Source: an uncultured Lachnospiraceae bacterium (GTDB lineage Bacteria > Bacillota_A > Clostridia > Lachnospirales > Lachnospiraceae). From it: 6,195 nt of DNA. This document shows positions 1-6,173 of this stretch, in pieces. The DNA lies in contig CANOBT010000265.1 in the NCBI GenBank assembly GCA_947564305.1, positions 1 to 6,195 of the forward strand, given 5' to 3'. Each line of letters opens with the position of its first letter. The stretch's first letter is position 1. Position numbers and translations under genes: made by a program. The notes beneath the pieces were generated by a model, which made no database searches, was not told the origin of the DNA, and worked only from the letters and a program-made list of their open reading frames with translations.

Positions 1-1
1 T

Positions 2-52
2 GACAAAACAGATGGATGCAAAAAGGCGGCGGCTCTGGCTGATGTGATTTAG
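2..52 (+). CDS. 3' end of an upstream gene (partial, unidentified)
   Basis: The frame starting at base 2 reads DKTDGCKKAAALADVI and stops at TAG 50-52. It is open to the left edge, so this would be the last 16 residues of a gene lying mostly outside the window. The alanine- and lysine-rich helical tail is plausible protein, but 16 residues cannot identify a family. The stop lies 35 bases before the ATG of the flavoprotein gene on the same strand, a spacing compatible with co-transcription. Another frame is also open over most of this stretch, so the reading is tentative. Confidence 0.3.
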   Translation, partial: DKTDGCKKAAALADVI

Positions 53-75
53 GAGCGGCGCTGCCTTATTATATG

Positions 76-81
76 AGGAGG
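76..81 (+). promoter_or_regulatory. Ribosome binding site deciding the flavoprotein start
   Basis: A perfect AGGAGG lies at 76-81, six bases before ATG 88-90. An in-frame ATG at 73-75 sits immediately upstream of this Shine-Dalgarno and has none of its own, so translation should begin at 88 and not at 73. Confidence 0.85.
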
Positions 82-87
82 AAAGGT

Positions 88-639
88 ATGAGTAAGAAAA
101 TTGTGATTTTGAATGGAAGCCCCCGGAAGAAGGGGAATACATCTGCGCTGGTTTCGGAATTTACAAGAGGTGCAGAAGAATCAGGGCATACCGTTACGGA
201 ATTTTTCCTTGACAGCATGGATATACATGGCTGCAAAGGCTGTTTCGGGGGACACAGCAGCAGGGAATGTCCATGTGTCCAGAAGGATGATATGATGCAG
301 ATTTATCCGGCGGTCAGGGAGTGTGATGTGATCGTACTGGCAACTCCTTTGTATTACTGGAATATGAGCGGCCAGATCCGGACGGCGGTTGACCGTCTGT
401 TTGCTCTGGAAGAAGGGGACGGAAATCTTCTTCGTGGGCATGACCGTTCCTCTGCACTTCTGATGGCTGCGGAGGGGCACGGCTTTGAGGATGCCCTGAC
501 CTATTATGACCATCTGATGGAACACTTGCGTTGGAAAAACCTCGGCCATGTTCTGGCAGGTGGAAACGGGCATGTGGGTGATATTGAAGGAAAGCCGGAA
601 CTGGAACAGGCATATAAGCTTGGAAAATCAATTCAGTAA
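88..639 (+). CDS. Flavodoxin-fold NAD(P)H-dependent oxidoreductase (iron-sulfur flavoprotein-like)
   Basis: This 183-residue cytoplasmic protein is predicted to bind FMN and use NAD(P)H to reduce quinones, flavins or other small acceptors; the true substrate is unknown. The N-terminal strand KIVILNGSPRKKGNTSAL (residues 4-21) is the phosphate-binding loop of the NADPH-dependent FMN reductase / flavodoxin_2 superfamily. ATPLYYWNMSGQIRTAVDR (85-103) matches the second flavin-contacting loop and the helix after it. A cysteine-rich segment at 49-63 (C49, C52, C61, C63) followed by KDDM resembles the iron-sulfur flavoprotein cluster region. Its spacing, C-x2-C-x8-C-x-C, lacks the usual compact third cysteine, so cluster binding is uncertain. 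Length is typical for the family. The start at 88 is set by the AGGAGG six bases upstream. This gene looks richer in G+C than the decayed genes after it. The family call is firm; the specific activity is not. Confidence 0.88.
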   Translation: MSKKIVILNGSPRKKGNTSALVSEFTRGAEESGHTVTEFFLDSMDIHGCKGCFGGHSSRECPCVQKDDMMQIYPAVRECDVIVLATPLYYWNMSGQIRTAVDRLFALEEGDGNLLRGHDRSSALLMAAEGHGFEDALTYYDHLMEHLRWKNLGHVLAGGNGHVGDIEGKPELEQAYKLGKSIQ

Positions 640-768
640 AGCATAGAAAAGGAACTCGCCTCTATTACCTTGGAGGATGTAATACGGGATATAAAAAGTT
701 GAACTGTGATGAATAGACATCCGGGCTTTTGAAATATTTTCAAGGAAAAGGACTTTGGTAGAAAAAAG
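640..768 (+). other. Intergenic stretch with an in-frame coding-like tail
   Basis: No intact gene is visible. Directly after the flavoprotein TAA (637-639) the same frame continues for 20 sense codons, SIEKELASITLEDVIRDIKS, before TGA 700-702. It reads like a helical protein tail and may be a former C-terminus or a relic of another gene. A small AT-rich hairpin, TTGAAA (729-734) with TTTCAA (738-743), lies 26 bases before the AraC relic start. No convincing terminator or promoter was seen. Confidence 0.35.
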
Positions 769-1818
769 GTGGAAGTTAAAAATTTTATTCATAAAGTATA
801 TCGTCTTTCACAGGTTCCAATTGCCGTGTTTGACAAACAGGGTGATCTTCAGAACAAAGTTCCCTTGGTTAAATGGAATTATTCAGAATTTGAAACAGAA
901 AAAATAGAGTATATTCTTAGGGCGGTAAAAAAAACAGGCTTTATGAAGGGGAAAAAATTGTAAATCCATCTAACAACAGGCTGACGGATGTAATGACGAT
1001 TGCAGATCTTATATTGGAGCTTTTCAGTGATGATCCGCTGGATTATGATGAGATATCCTCCGTTATCCTGGGGCACTCTGGAGAATTAGTAAATGAAAGC
1101 CTTGTCCAGGAAGAAATGCGTCAGTTTGATTCCTTTCAGAAAAATCATGATTATAGAGAAGAAGAGTATGGGTTGGAACATATTATCTCAGGTGATGTCC
1201 AATGGGTGAAAGAACATATGGAGGAATTAATTCCATCCCATCCTGTTTTTCTTGATAACGTAATAAAAAATGAAGAGTATATTGCGGTTATCGCTATTTC
1301 TTTGGTTGCAAGAGCCTCAATTCAAGGAGGGCTTATATCACAGGAAGGATTTTTGATAAATGATATTTACTTAAAAAACTCAGTAACTGTAAGTCTTTCG
1401 AAGAGATTCGTTCACTAGAGGAAGAGGTATTTTTATACTGTGTAAATTCTGTGGCAAAAAAGAAGGCAGTGAGTGTTTCAAATATTCATGTTGCGGCCTG
1501 TAAAAAGGCAATGATTGCTCATAAATGTGACAAAATTGATCTGAATGTGATCGCGTAGGAGAGTGGCATTTCCAAAGGATATATGCAAAGACTGTTTCGG
1601 GAACATGAAGGCATATCGGTTACAGAGTACTATTTTAAAATCTAAATAGAGGCAGCGTGTAATCTTTTGAAATATTCAGATCGTAGTGTAGGAGAAATAG
1701 CCGCATATCTTGGGTTCGGAAGTTTGAGCTATTTTAGTGATCATTTCAAAAAAAGACAGGATTCACTCCTGTTCAGTATAGAGCCAGGAATCAGGCAGCA
1801 GGGTTCAAAACAAAATAG
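769..1818 (+). pseudogene. AraC-family transcriptional regulator, broken by three frameshifts and two stops
   Basis: Joined across the lesions, this reads as one regulator of about 350 residues: an N-terminal sensing region and a C-terminal double helix-turn-helix DNA-binding domain. The first piece (GTG 769 to TAA 961-963) starts VEVKNFIHKVYRLSQVPIAV. The frame then moves at an A8 run (927-934), and reading continues through KIVNPSNNRLTDVMTIADLI to TAG 1416-1418. It moves again at an A6 run (1373-1378), giving LSNCKSFEEIRSLEEEVFLY. In that frame lie TAG 1556-1558, inside the first HTH (IDLNVIA-stop-ESGISKGYMQRLF), and TAA 1643-1645, before IEAACNLLKYSDRSVGEIAA. The last shift is at an A7 run (1748-1754), restoring the classic family ending TGFTPVQYRARNQ and stopping at TAG 1816-1818. 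Each shift is explained by loss of one A. The sensing region may also be internally shortened, since many relatives seem about 400 residues long; this is inference. The next gene, a glycan esterase relic, suggests its former target. Confidence 0.88.
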
Positions 1819-1841
1819 AAAGAGCAAAATTCAGAGTCAGG

Positions 1842-1869
1842 TCATTGTTATCAATGATTTGATTTTTTG
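1842..1869 (+). terminator. Possible weak intrinsic terminator after the AraC relic
   Basis: TCATTG (1842-1847) and CAATGA (1852-1857) pair perfectly around a four-base loop and are followed by TTTGATTTTTTG (1858-1869). The position, 24 bases after the relic's final stop, suits a terminator. The stem is only six base pairs and AT-rich, so activity may be low. Confidence 0.42.
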
Positions 1870-1909
1870 TGTTATTTACGAAAAAAAATATTAAATCACG
1901 AAAACTATG

Positions 1910-1927
1910 TACCATTCCCAGGTGGTA
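1910..1927. promoter_or_regulatory. Dyad TACCA-N8-TGGTA upstream of the esterase relic
   Basis: TACCA (1910-1914) and TGGTA (1923-1927) form an 18-base interrupted palindrome 43 bases before the esterase start codon. It could be a leftover operator for the lost regulator or for another repressor. A five-base half-site can arise by chance, and no clear -35/-10 pair was found beside it. Confidence 0.25.
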
Positions 1928-1960
1928 TTCTATCGACACCAGATAAATTTCGCAAAAGAA

Positions 1961-1966
1961 AGGAGG
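1961..1966 (+). promoter_or_regulatory. Ribosome binding site of the esterase relic
   Basis: A perfect AGGAGG lies four bases before ATG 1971-1973. This marks the original start of the decayed esterase, well upstream of the longer open frame that begins at 2120. The signal has survived although the gene behind it is destroyed. Confidence 0.7.
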
Positions 1967-1970
1967 ACAT

Positions 1971-2815
1971 ATGTTTAAGTTGGAATCATTATTTACAGAT
2001 CAAATGATACTTCAGAGGGGAAAACCTATTAATCTATGGGGAAATAGTGATAAATCTGATGATATCGGAGTAAAAATCGATGGAGAATTTATCGTAAGAA
2101 AACAGGATTATTTTAAACAATGTTGATATTGGCGAAGTGTGGATTGCGGGTATTTCATGCAGAGGCGTCATTTGGTATCAAGGGGAATCTGATGATTATC
2201 ACACAGATATATGATGAACTCATCAGTTCTATGATCCGGTGTTGGAGAGATTTATGGAAAGAGGAACTGCCGTTCTTAATGGTAGAACTCGCCCCATTTG
2301 GGAAATGGATGTGGAATACAGGGGAACAATATCCGGAAATCCGGGAACATCAGAGAAAGGTTAGTCAGACTTTGGATGGTGTAGGAACTATTTCTATTTT
2401 GGATGTGGGAATGAAAAATGATATTCATCCAAAGAAAAAAAGACCGGTTTCTGATGTGAAGGTGTTATCTGGAAAACTAGCTATTTCGTTTCTAAATGCG
2501 GCAGACGGGCTGAGTTTGAAAGGAAAGAAATGTAATGATCTGGAAATCGTTGTAGATGGAAAGCCATTAAAAAAATATTCATGTCATGTCGGAAAACATG
2601 CTGTGGGAATATCCAGTCCGAAAATCAGACAGGATTCAAAAGTAAAGATTCATTATGCATGGAAAGGATATTGTGAAGTTAATCTATTCAATAGTATAGG
2701 ATTATCCGCAAGTTCGTTTCGGTGGAAGAATTATTATTTAAAATTCAACTGTCAAAGACCCAGGCAGATTATTTGCAAATGTAATAGATATGCTGATCCG
2801 TCATATCAGTTTTGA
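1971..2815 (+). pseudogene. Sialate O-acetylesterase (SGNH/SASA family) remnant with internal deletions
   Basis: Intact relatives remove O-acetyl groups from sialic acids or other glycans. The N-terminus MFKLESLFTDQMILQRGKPI is typical of the family, but this frame ends at TGA 2124-2126. In the next frame comes NRIILNNVDIGEVWIAG (2101-2151), where intact members continue into the GQSNM nucleophile block. Here it jumps to RGVIWYQGES (2161-2190), so the catalytic serine and a large part of the core are missing. That frame stops at TGA 2212-2214. A two-base loss in the TATATA-like tract near 2208-2213 moves it into the frame giving IYDELISSMIRCWRDLWKEE, which stays open to TGA 2813-2815. The catalytic Asp/His motif NDIHPK survives (His codon 2426-2428). 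A further in-frame deletion is likely near 2449, between RPV and SDVKV. Family resemblance ends with EVNLFNSIGLSASSFR, about 2725; the rest is probably noncoding. The family call is secure from several motifs; the exact glycan substrate cannot be told. Confidence 0.85.
2787..2814 (+). other. Hairpin before the response-regulator promoter
   Basis: GATATG (2787-2792) and CATATC (2802-2807) can pair around a nine-base loop, followed by AGTTTTG. A competing stem, CTGAT (2793-2797) with ATCAG (2805-2809), uses overlapping bases. It could be a weak terminator for the esterase relic or an operator. The short T run makes termination doubtful. Confidence 0.28.
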
Positions 2816-2851
2816 CACTTCGTAGAGAAAGTGATAAAGTTACGTTATAAT
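2812..2851 (+). promoter_or_regulatory. Candidate sigma-A promoter(s) for the two-component operon
   Basis: A perfect -10 box TATAAT lies at 2846-2851, with TAGAGA (2823-2828, four of six matches to TTGACA) exactly 17 bases upstream. A second arrangement pairs a perfect TTGACA (2812-2817) with TAAAGT (2835-2840), again with a 17-base spacer. Either would start transcription 30-60 bases before the response-regulator ATG at 2909. This is motif evidence only. Confidence 0.45.
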
Positions 2852-2908
2852 ACGATTGATAAATTTTACATGAATAGATTATGCGGGAAATTTGAGGAGC
2901 TTTGTTTG

Positions 2909-3610
2909 ATGAAGAAAATAAATTATAATAAAAAGCAGACGATTATGATATTAGAAGATGACGAGGATTTGGCTGAAGGTATTAGTCTGTCTTTGAACGA
3001 CGATGGTTTGGAATTTGTCCTTTGCAGAACGATATTAGAAGCAAAAAACAGGTTACTGCATGAAGTTTTTGATTTACTCATCCTTGATATTCATTTGCCA
3101 GACGGAAGCGGTTTAGATTTTTGCAAAGAAATACGTAGAACAAGCAGAGTACCTATTGCGTTATTGACAGCGAAAGATATGGAATTGGATATTGTAAAAG
3201 GTCTGGAGTGCGGAGCAGATGATTATATAACAAAGCCCTTTAGCCTGATGGTGCTTCGTGCAAGAATACGGGCATTGCTTCGGAGGAATACAGGGGATCA
3301 GCAATCGGAATACAGTGATCATGCATTTCGATTTTGCTTTGATACAATGGAATTTTATAAAGATGGAAACCCGATTGAACTCAGCAAGACAGAACAGAGA
3401 ATTTTGTATTTGTTGGTTTTTAATGCAGGGCATATTTTAACCAGAGAACGGTTGTTGGAATGGGTTTGGCCGGACGGAACGGAATATGTGGAAGATAATG
3501 CCTTATCGGTAGGGATTAGACGCCTGCGGGATAAACTGGAGGATGTACCGTCAAAACCTGTTTATATTAAGACGGTTTATGGAAAAGGTTACATGTGGGA
3601 GAAATTTTGA
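2909..3610 (+). CDS. OmpR/PhoB-family response regulator
   Basis: This 233-residue cytoplasmic transcription factor should be phosphorylated by the histidine kinase encoded next. The receiver domain (about 11-125) has the acidic pair D17/D18, phosphoacceptor D60 in LLILDIHLPDGSG, T87 in ALLTAKD, and K109 in DDYITKPF, so all key residues are present. The C-terminal winged helix (about 155-233) includes LSKTEQRILYLLVFNAGHIL, the recognition-helix region EDNALSVGIRRLRDKLE, and the wing IKTVYGKGYMW. ATG 2909 is preferred because GAGGAG (2894-2899) lies nine bases upstream and the length fits the family. In-frame codons further upstream, such as ATG 2870, lack such a site. The stop TGA overlaps the kinase ATG by one base, implying translational coupling. 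The likely target is the ABC transporter operon downstream, by analogy with regulator-kinase-ABC modules of Bacillota; this is inference. Confidence 0.95.
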   Translation: MKKINYNKKQTIMILEDDEDLAEGISLSLNDDGLEFVLCRTILEAKNRLLHEVFDLLILDIHLPDGSGLDFCKEIRRTSRVPIALLTAKDMELDIVKGLECGADDYITKPFSLMVLRARIRALLRRNTGDQQSEYSDHAFRFCFDTMEFYKDGNPIELSKTEQRILYLLVFNAGHILTRERLLEWVWPDGTEYVEDNALSVGIRRLRDKLEDVPSKPVYIKTVYGKGYMWEKF

Positions 3611-4545
3611 TGAATAGATATATTGTGTTGATAGCAGTTATGTCTGTGGGATGTGTTATTGTCTGCATATTATTAAGTCGTCATTTACAGAAAAAGATGG
3701 AAATGACATATCAGAATTTATTGCAAAGATTAGACAGAGCTATTGGCGGAGAAGTTCAGGATACGGCTTACGACGAATCAATAGATACAGCAGTTGCAGA
3801 GCGTTTGAACAGGATTGTCCGGATATCCAGGATGAATCAGGGGAAGGCTGAGCAGGAAAGGGATATTATAAAATCGCTGATTTCAGATATCTCACATCAG
3901 GTAAGAACGCCGCTTACAAATATTATGCTGTATGCAGGTCTTCTGCAAGAGCAGGATTTAGATAACGACAGTATGGTATTAGTGGATAAAATTGGAAAAC
4001 AGTCTGAAAAATTAGATTTTTTCATGAAAGAACTAGTTCAGTCGTCCTATGCCGAACAGAAAATGATCTCCATATATCCTCAAATAATGAGCGTAGAAGA
4101 AATTGTGAATACATCCTGCCAGTTGGTAGAGCTAGCTGCTTTAAAAAAGAAAATCTGTATTGTAAAGGACGAAACGGATGCACTGTGTTATGCCGATAAA
4201 AAGTGGACAACGGAAGCGCTTGGAAATGTTTTGGATAATGCGATAAAGTATTCCACGGAAAATTCGCAGATTAAGGTGAGTGTAATTCCATATGAATCCT
4301 TTATCTGTATTCAGGTTCAGGATCAGGGAATTGGGATTAAAGAGGAAGAACAGGGCTTGGTTTTTGAACGATTTTACCGTTCAAAATCTGTAAGCAGTGA
4401 GCCGGGCTTTGGAATTGGACTGTATCTGGTTAGAGAAGTGTTATCAAAACAGGGAGGATATGTAAAGATAAAGTCTCAGGTTGGCAAAGGTTCCACAGTC
4501 CAATTATATTTATCTCGATATGAAATGCCGGTAAACAGGCGATAA
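3610..4545 (+). CDS. Membrane sensor histidine kinase, one predicted TM helix
   Basis: This 311-residue kinase partners the preceding response regulator. One hydrophobic helix (about residues 4-23) is followed by a basic stretch and a charged, probably coiled-coil linker (about 25-85). No clear HAMP domain and no extracellular sensor loop are visible. The DHp domain carries the H-box SDISHQVRTPLTNI with phosphorylated His96. The HATPase_c domain has the N-box LGNVLDNAIKYS (204-215), G1 DQGIGI (238-243), F-box FERFYRS (252-258) and G2 GFGIGL (266-271), all intact. ATG 3610 overlaps the regulator stop (TGATG), and GGGAGA (3597-3602) seven bases upstream can act as ribosome binding site. A GTG at 3595 in frame is less likely. 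With so little sensor, the kinase probably senses within the membrane or through a partner such as the neighbouring transporter; this is inference. A strong terminator follows directly. Confidence 0.94.
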   Translation: MNRYIVLIAVMSVGCVIVCILLSRHLQKKMEMTYQNLLQRLDRAIGGEVQDTAYDESIDTAVAERLNRIVRISRMNQGKAEQERDIIKSLISDISHQVRTPLTNIMLYAGLLQEQDLDNDSMVLVDKIGKQSEKLDFFMKELVQSSYAEQKMISIYPQIMSVEEIVNTSCQLVELAALKKKICIVKDETDALCYADKKWTTEALGNVLDNAIKYSTENSQIKVSVIPYESFICIQVQDQGIGIKEEEQGLVFERFYRSKSVSSEPGFGIGLYLVREVLSKQGGYVKIKSQVGKGSTVQLYLSRYEMPVNRR

Positions 4546-4551
4546 AAATTT

Positions 4552-4591
4552 ATGCAGAAAACTGTCAGTGACGGATTTCTGCATATTTTTT
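4552..4591 (+). terminator. Strong intrinsic terminator after the kinase gene
   Basis: ATGCAGAAA (4552-4560) and TTTCTGCAT (4576-4584) form a perfect nine-base-pair stem. After one A-A mismatch the stem can extend by five more pairs (CTGTC with GACGG, one wobble) around an AGT loop. A run of six T (4586-4591) follows. It starts six bases after the kinase stop and should separate the two-component operon from the ABC operon. Confidence 0.88.
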
Positions 4592-4753
4592 GATATAACA
4601 TACGGAAGAAGCTGCCATCGCAAAGTATTCCTGTGGCAGGTTCTGTAGTTAAATGTGTCAAAAATGTCATCTTTACGAAAGATTTGAGAAAGAATCTTTT
4701 GCTATGCTATGCAAAGTGAAAGAAAAGTATTTTTAAAGAAAGCAGGTGTGAGA
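4592..4753 (+). promoter_or_regulatory. Control region of the ABC transporter operon
   Basis: This noncoding stretch of about 160 bases lies between the terminator and the ATPase start, so the ABC operon should have its own promoter here. It holds a pair of AAATGT direct repeats at 4651-4656 and 4662-4667, 11 bases apart, the spacing favoured by OmpR-type dimers. It also holds an inverted repeat AAAGATT (4678-4684) / AATCTTT (4693-4699) with an eight-base spacer. TTGAGA (4684-4689) with TATGCA (4708-4713) 18 bases later is a poor but possible promoter. No riboswitch or T-box features were recognised. Confidence 0.5.
4651..4667 (+). repeat. Direct repeat AAATGT, 11-bp period: candidate response-regulator box
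   Basis: Two copies of AAATGT begin at 4651 and 4662, one helical turn apart, inside the otherwise unexplained region upstream of the ABC ATPase. OmpR/PhoB-family dimers commonly bind tandem half-sites spaced 10-11 bp. Attribution to the regulator at 2909-3610 is inference; six-base AT-rich repeats can also occur by chance. Confidence 0.35.
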
Positions 4754-5449
4754 ATGAACATATTGGTTACAGAAAATCTTAAAAAGTATTATGATATGGG
4801 AGAAATTCAGGTGAAGGCTCTTGATGGAATCAGTCTTTCAATTCAAAATGGGGAGTTTCTTGCAATCGTAGGAACCTCTGGCAGTGGAAAATCTACACTT
4901 CTGCATATGCTTGGCGGACTAGACAATCCTACTTCCGGGAAGGTTGTGGTAGATGGCCAGGATATTTCTAAAATGACGAAGGATGAACTGACGATATTCC
5001 GTAGAAGAAAGATTGGATTTGTGTTTCAAAATTATAATCTGCTTCCACTGATGAATGTGTATGAAAATATCATTTTGCCAATCAAGTTAGACGGTATTAA
5101 GCCTGACCGGGAATATGTGGGACAGATTATTACGATGTTAGGGTTAGATGAGAAGAAATATGCAATGCCGAATCAACTGTCCGGAGGACAGCAACAGCGG
5201 GTTGCGATTGCGAGAGCTCTTGCAGCAAAGCCGGCTCTGCTTCTGGCCGATGAGCCTACAGGGAATCTTGACAGCCGTACAAGTCAGGATGTTTTAGGAC
5301 TAATGAAAACAACAGGCCATCGGTTTGGACAAACAATTGTAATGATTACACACAATGATGAAATCGCTCAGATGGCGGGCAGGATCATACGTCTTGAAGA
5401 TGGGAAAATATCGGGAGGTGAGAATGGTTATGCTGAAGGTGAGGAATAG
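4754..5449 (+). CDS. ABC transporter ATP-binding protein (MacB/LolD type)
   Basis: This 231-residue cytoplasmic ATPase powers the FtsX-like permease encoded next. All motifs are intact: Walker [10 protein letters not shown] (40-48), Q-loop glutamine 92 in [10 protein letters not shown], signature [15 protein letters not shown] (142-156), Walker B LLLADE (162-167), D-loop NLD (171-173) and H-loop His200 in MITHND. The overall pattern, including [11 protein letters not shown], is that of the MacB/LolD/FtsE branch, whose members drive mechanotransmission rather than ordinary import. ATG 4754 is chosen because AGGTG (4744-4748) lies five bases upstream and [13 protein letters not shown] is a normal N-terminus. 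ATG 4709 is in frame but has no site and adds an atypical leader. Its last 26 bases overlap the permease start, so the two are translationally coupled. Beside a two-component system the usual role is resistance to, or detoxification of, antimicrobial peptides; the substrate cannot be inferred here. Confidence 0.95.
   Translation: MNILVTENLKKYYDMGEIQVKALDGISLSIQNGEFLAIVGTSGSGKSTLLHMLGGLDNPTSGKVVVDGQDISKMTKDELTIFRRRKIGFVFQNYNLLPLMNVYENIILPIKLDGIKPDREYVGQIITMLGLDEKKYAMPNQLSGGQQQRVAIARALAAKPALLLADEPTGNLDSRTSQDVLGLMKTTGHRFGQTIVMITHNDEIAQMAGRIIRLEDGKISGGENGYAEGEE
5413..5418 (+). promoter_or_regulatory. Ribosome binding site within the ATPase gene, for the permease
   Basis: GGGAGG (5413-5418) lies five bases before ATG 5424 and eleven before the alternative ATG 5430. 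This supports 5424 as the permease start, inside the ATPase reading frame, and not the earlier in-frame ATG at 5355, which would add a long nonconserved leader. Confidence 0.75.
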
Positions 5450-6173
5450 AGAGGTGGTCAGTGAGATTGCAGGAACCACTTATAAAGCCAATAAAAAAAG
5501 AAATTTTCTTACTATCCTTGCAATTTTTTTGACTACATTTTTAATTGCGGTTATTCTGGCTGTCGGTATAAGTTATTGGGATACCATTTCTGAACGTCAG
5601 ATTCGCATGCAGGGGATGGATTATGATATTGAGTTAAGCGAGCCAAGAGAGGATCAGGTTGAAAAAATCCGTTCTATGGATAAAGTAAAGTATGCCGGTA
5701 TTGCAGTGAAATGTGCGATTTTAGAACAATATCAGGATAAAGTACTGGATAAGACAAGATTATACTGGCTTGATAAAACCTGTTGGGAAAAGCAGACGGT
5801 TCCGGCTCTGGAAAGCTATGAAGGAAAGTATCCGGAAAATGAGGATGAGATCATGCTTTCCGGAAAAACACTTAGGGCTATGGGAATCGAACGTCCGGAA
5901 ACAGGCATGAAACTGCCGGTTACTTATTTTACTCTAAATGAAGATTCGGATGAAAATCTTCTGGAAAAAGAATTTATTCTTTGCGGTTGGTATACCGATT
6001 ACAGCGGAAGCCAGAGAGGGTATATATCTGAGGATTTCTGGAAAACAACCGGGGTAAAACAGACCGATTTTACGCAGGGCGCCTTGAAAATCACGTTGAA
6101 AAGCGCATTATATTCTGAAAAAGAAATTACTGCGATGCAAAACAGTCTTAACATGGACAGGAAAACGATGTAA
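5424..6173 (+). CDS. FtsX-like ABC permease, N-terminal part; frame closes early near the window edge
   Basis: This is the membrane partner of the preceding ATPase. The visible protein (249 residues) begins with a basic cytoplasmic leader, including YKANKKRN (20-27). One transmembrane helix follows (about 28-50, FLTILAIFLTTFLIAVILAV), then a large hydrophilic extracytoplasmic region (about 52-249) as in MacB-type periplasmic/extracellular core domains. Relatives run to several hundred residues more, with further helices and the FtsX domain at the C-terminus. Here the frame stops at TAA 6171-6173. The coding-like reading continues in another frame as NDVKSFIKEI up to the window end if one A is restored in the AAAA at 6162-6165. 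The gene is therefore either a fresh pseudogene or carries a sequence error; the rest lies outside the window. The family call rests on context and on the N-terminal helix and leader pattern. Confidence 0.8.
   Translation: MVMLKVRNREVVSEIAGTTYKANKKRNFLTILAIFLTTFLIAVILAVGISYWDTISERQIRMQGMDYDIELSEPREDQVEKIRSMDKVKYAGIAVKCAILEQYQDKVLDKTRLYWLDKTCWEKQTVPALESYEGKYPENEDEIMLSGKTLRAMGIERPETGMKLPVTYFTLNEDSDENLLEKEFILCGWYTDYSGSQRGYISEDFWKTTGVKQTDFTQGALKITLKSALYSEKEITAMQNSLNMDRKTM

Noticed and set aside
181..631. Long open frames on the minus strand opposite the flavoprotein
   Set aside because: They lack ribosome binding sites and recognisable motifs, and lie wholly opposite a well-supported gene.
993..1418. 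A standalone 141-residue protein
   Set aside because: It is the central segment of the AraC relic. Coding-like sequence extends upstream of its ATG in the same frame (KNRLYEGEKIVNPS), and it ends in a frameshifted nonsense tail.
927..1754. Programmed frameshifting or transcriptional slippage at the A-runs of the AraC gene
   Set aside because: Three independent slips of the same sign plus readthrough of two stop codons would be needed for one protein. Decay or sequence error is far simpler.
1667..1894. A separate small gene starting at a TTG
   Set aside because: It begins inside the second HTH of the AraC relic and, after 1756, is a shifted reading of the TGFTPVQYR ending. It is a piece of the pseudogene, not an independent gene.
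2120..2815. A 231-residue intact gene from ATG 2120
   Set aside because: Its first 30 or so residues are an out-of-frame reading of GEVWIAG and RGVIWYQGES, and it has no ribosome binding site. It is the 3' part of the broken esterase.
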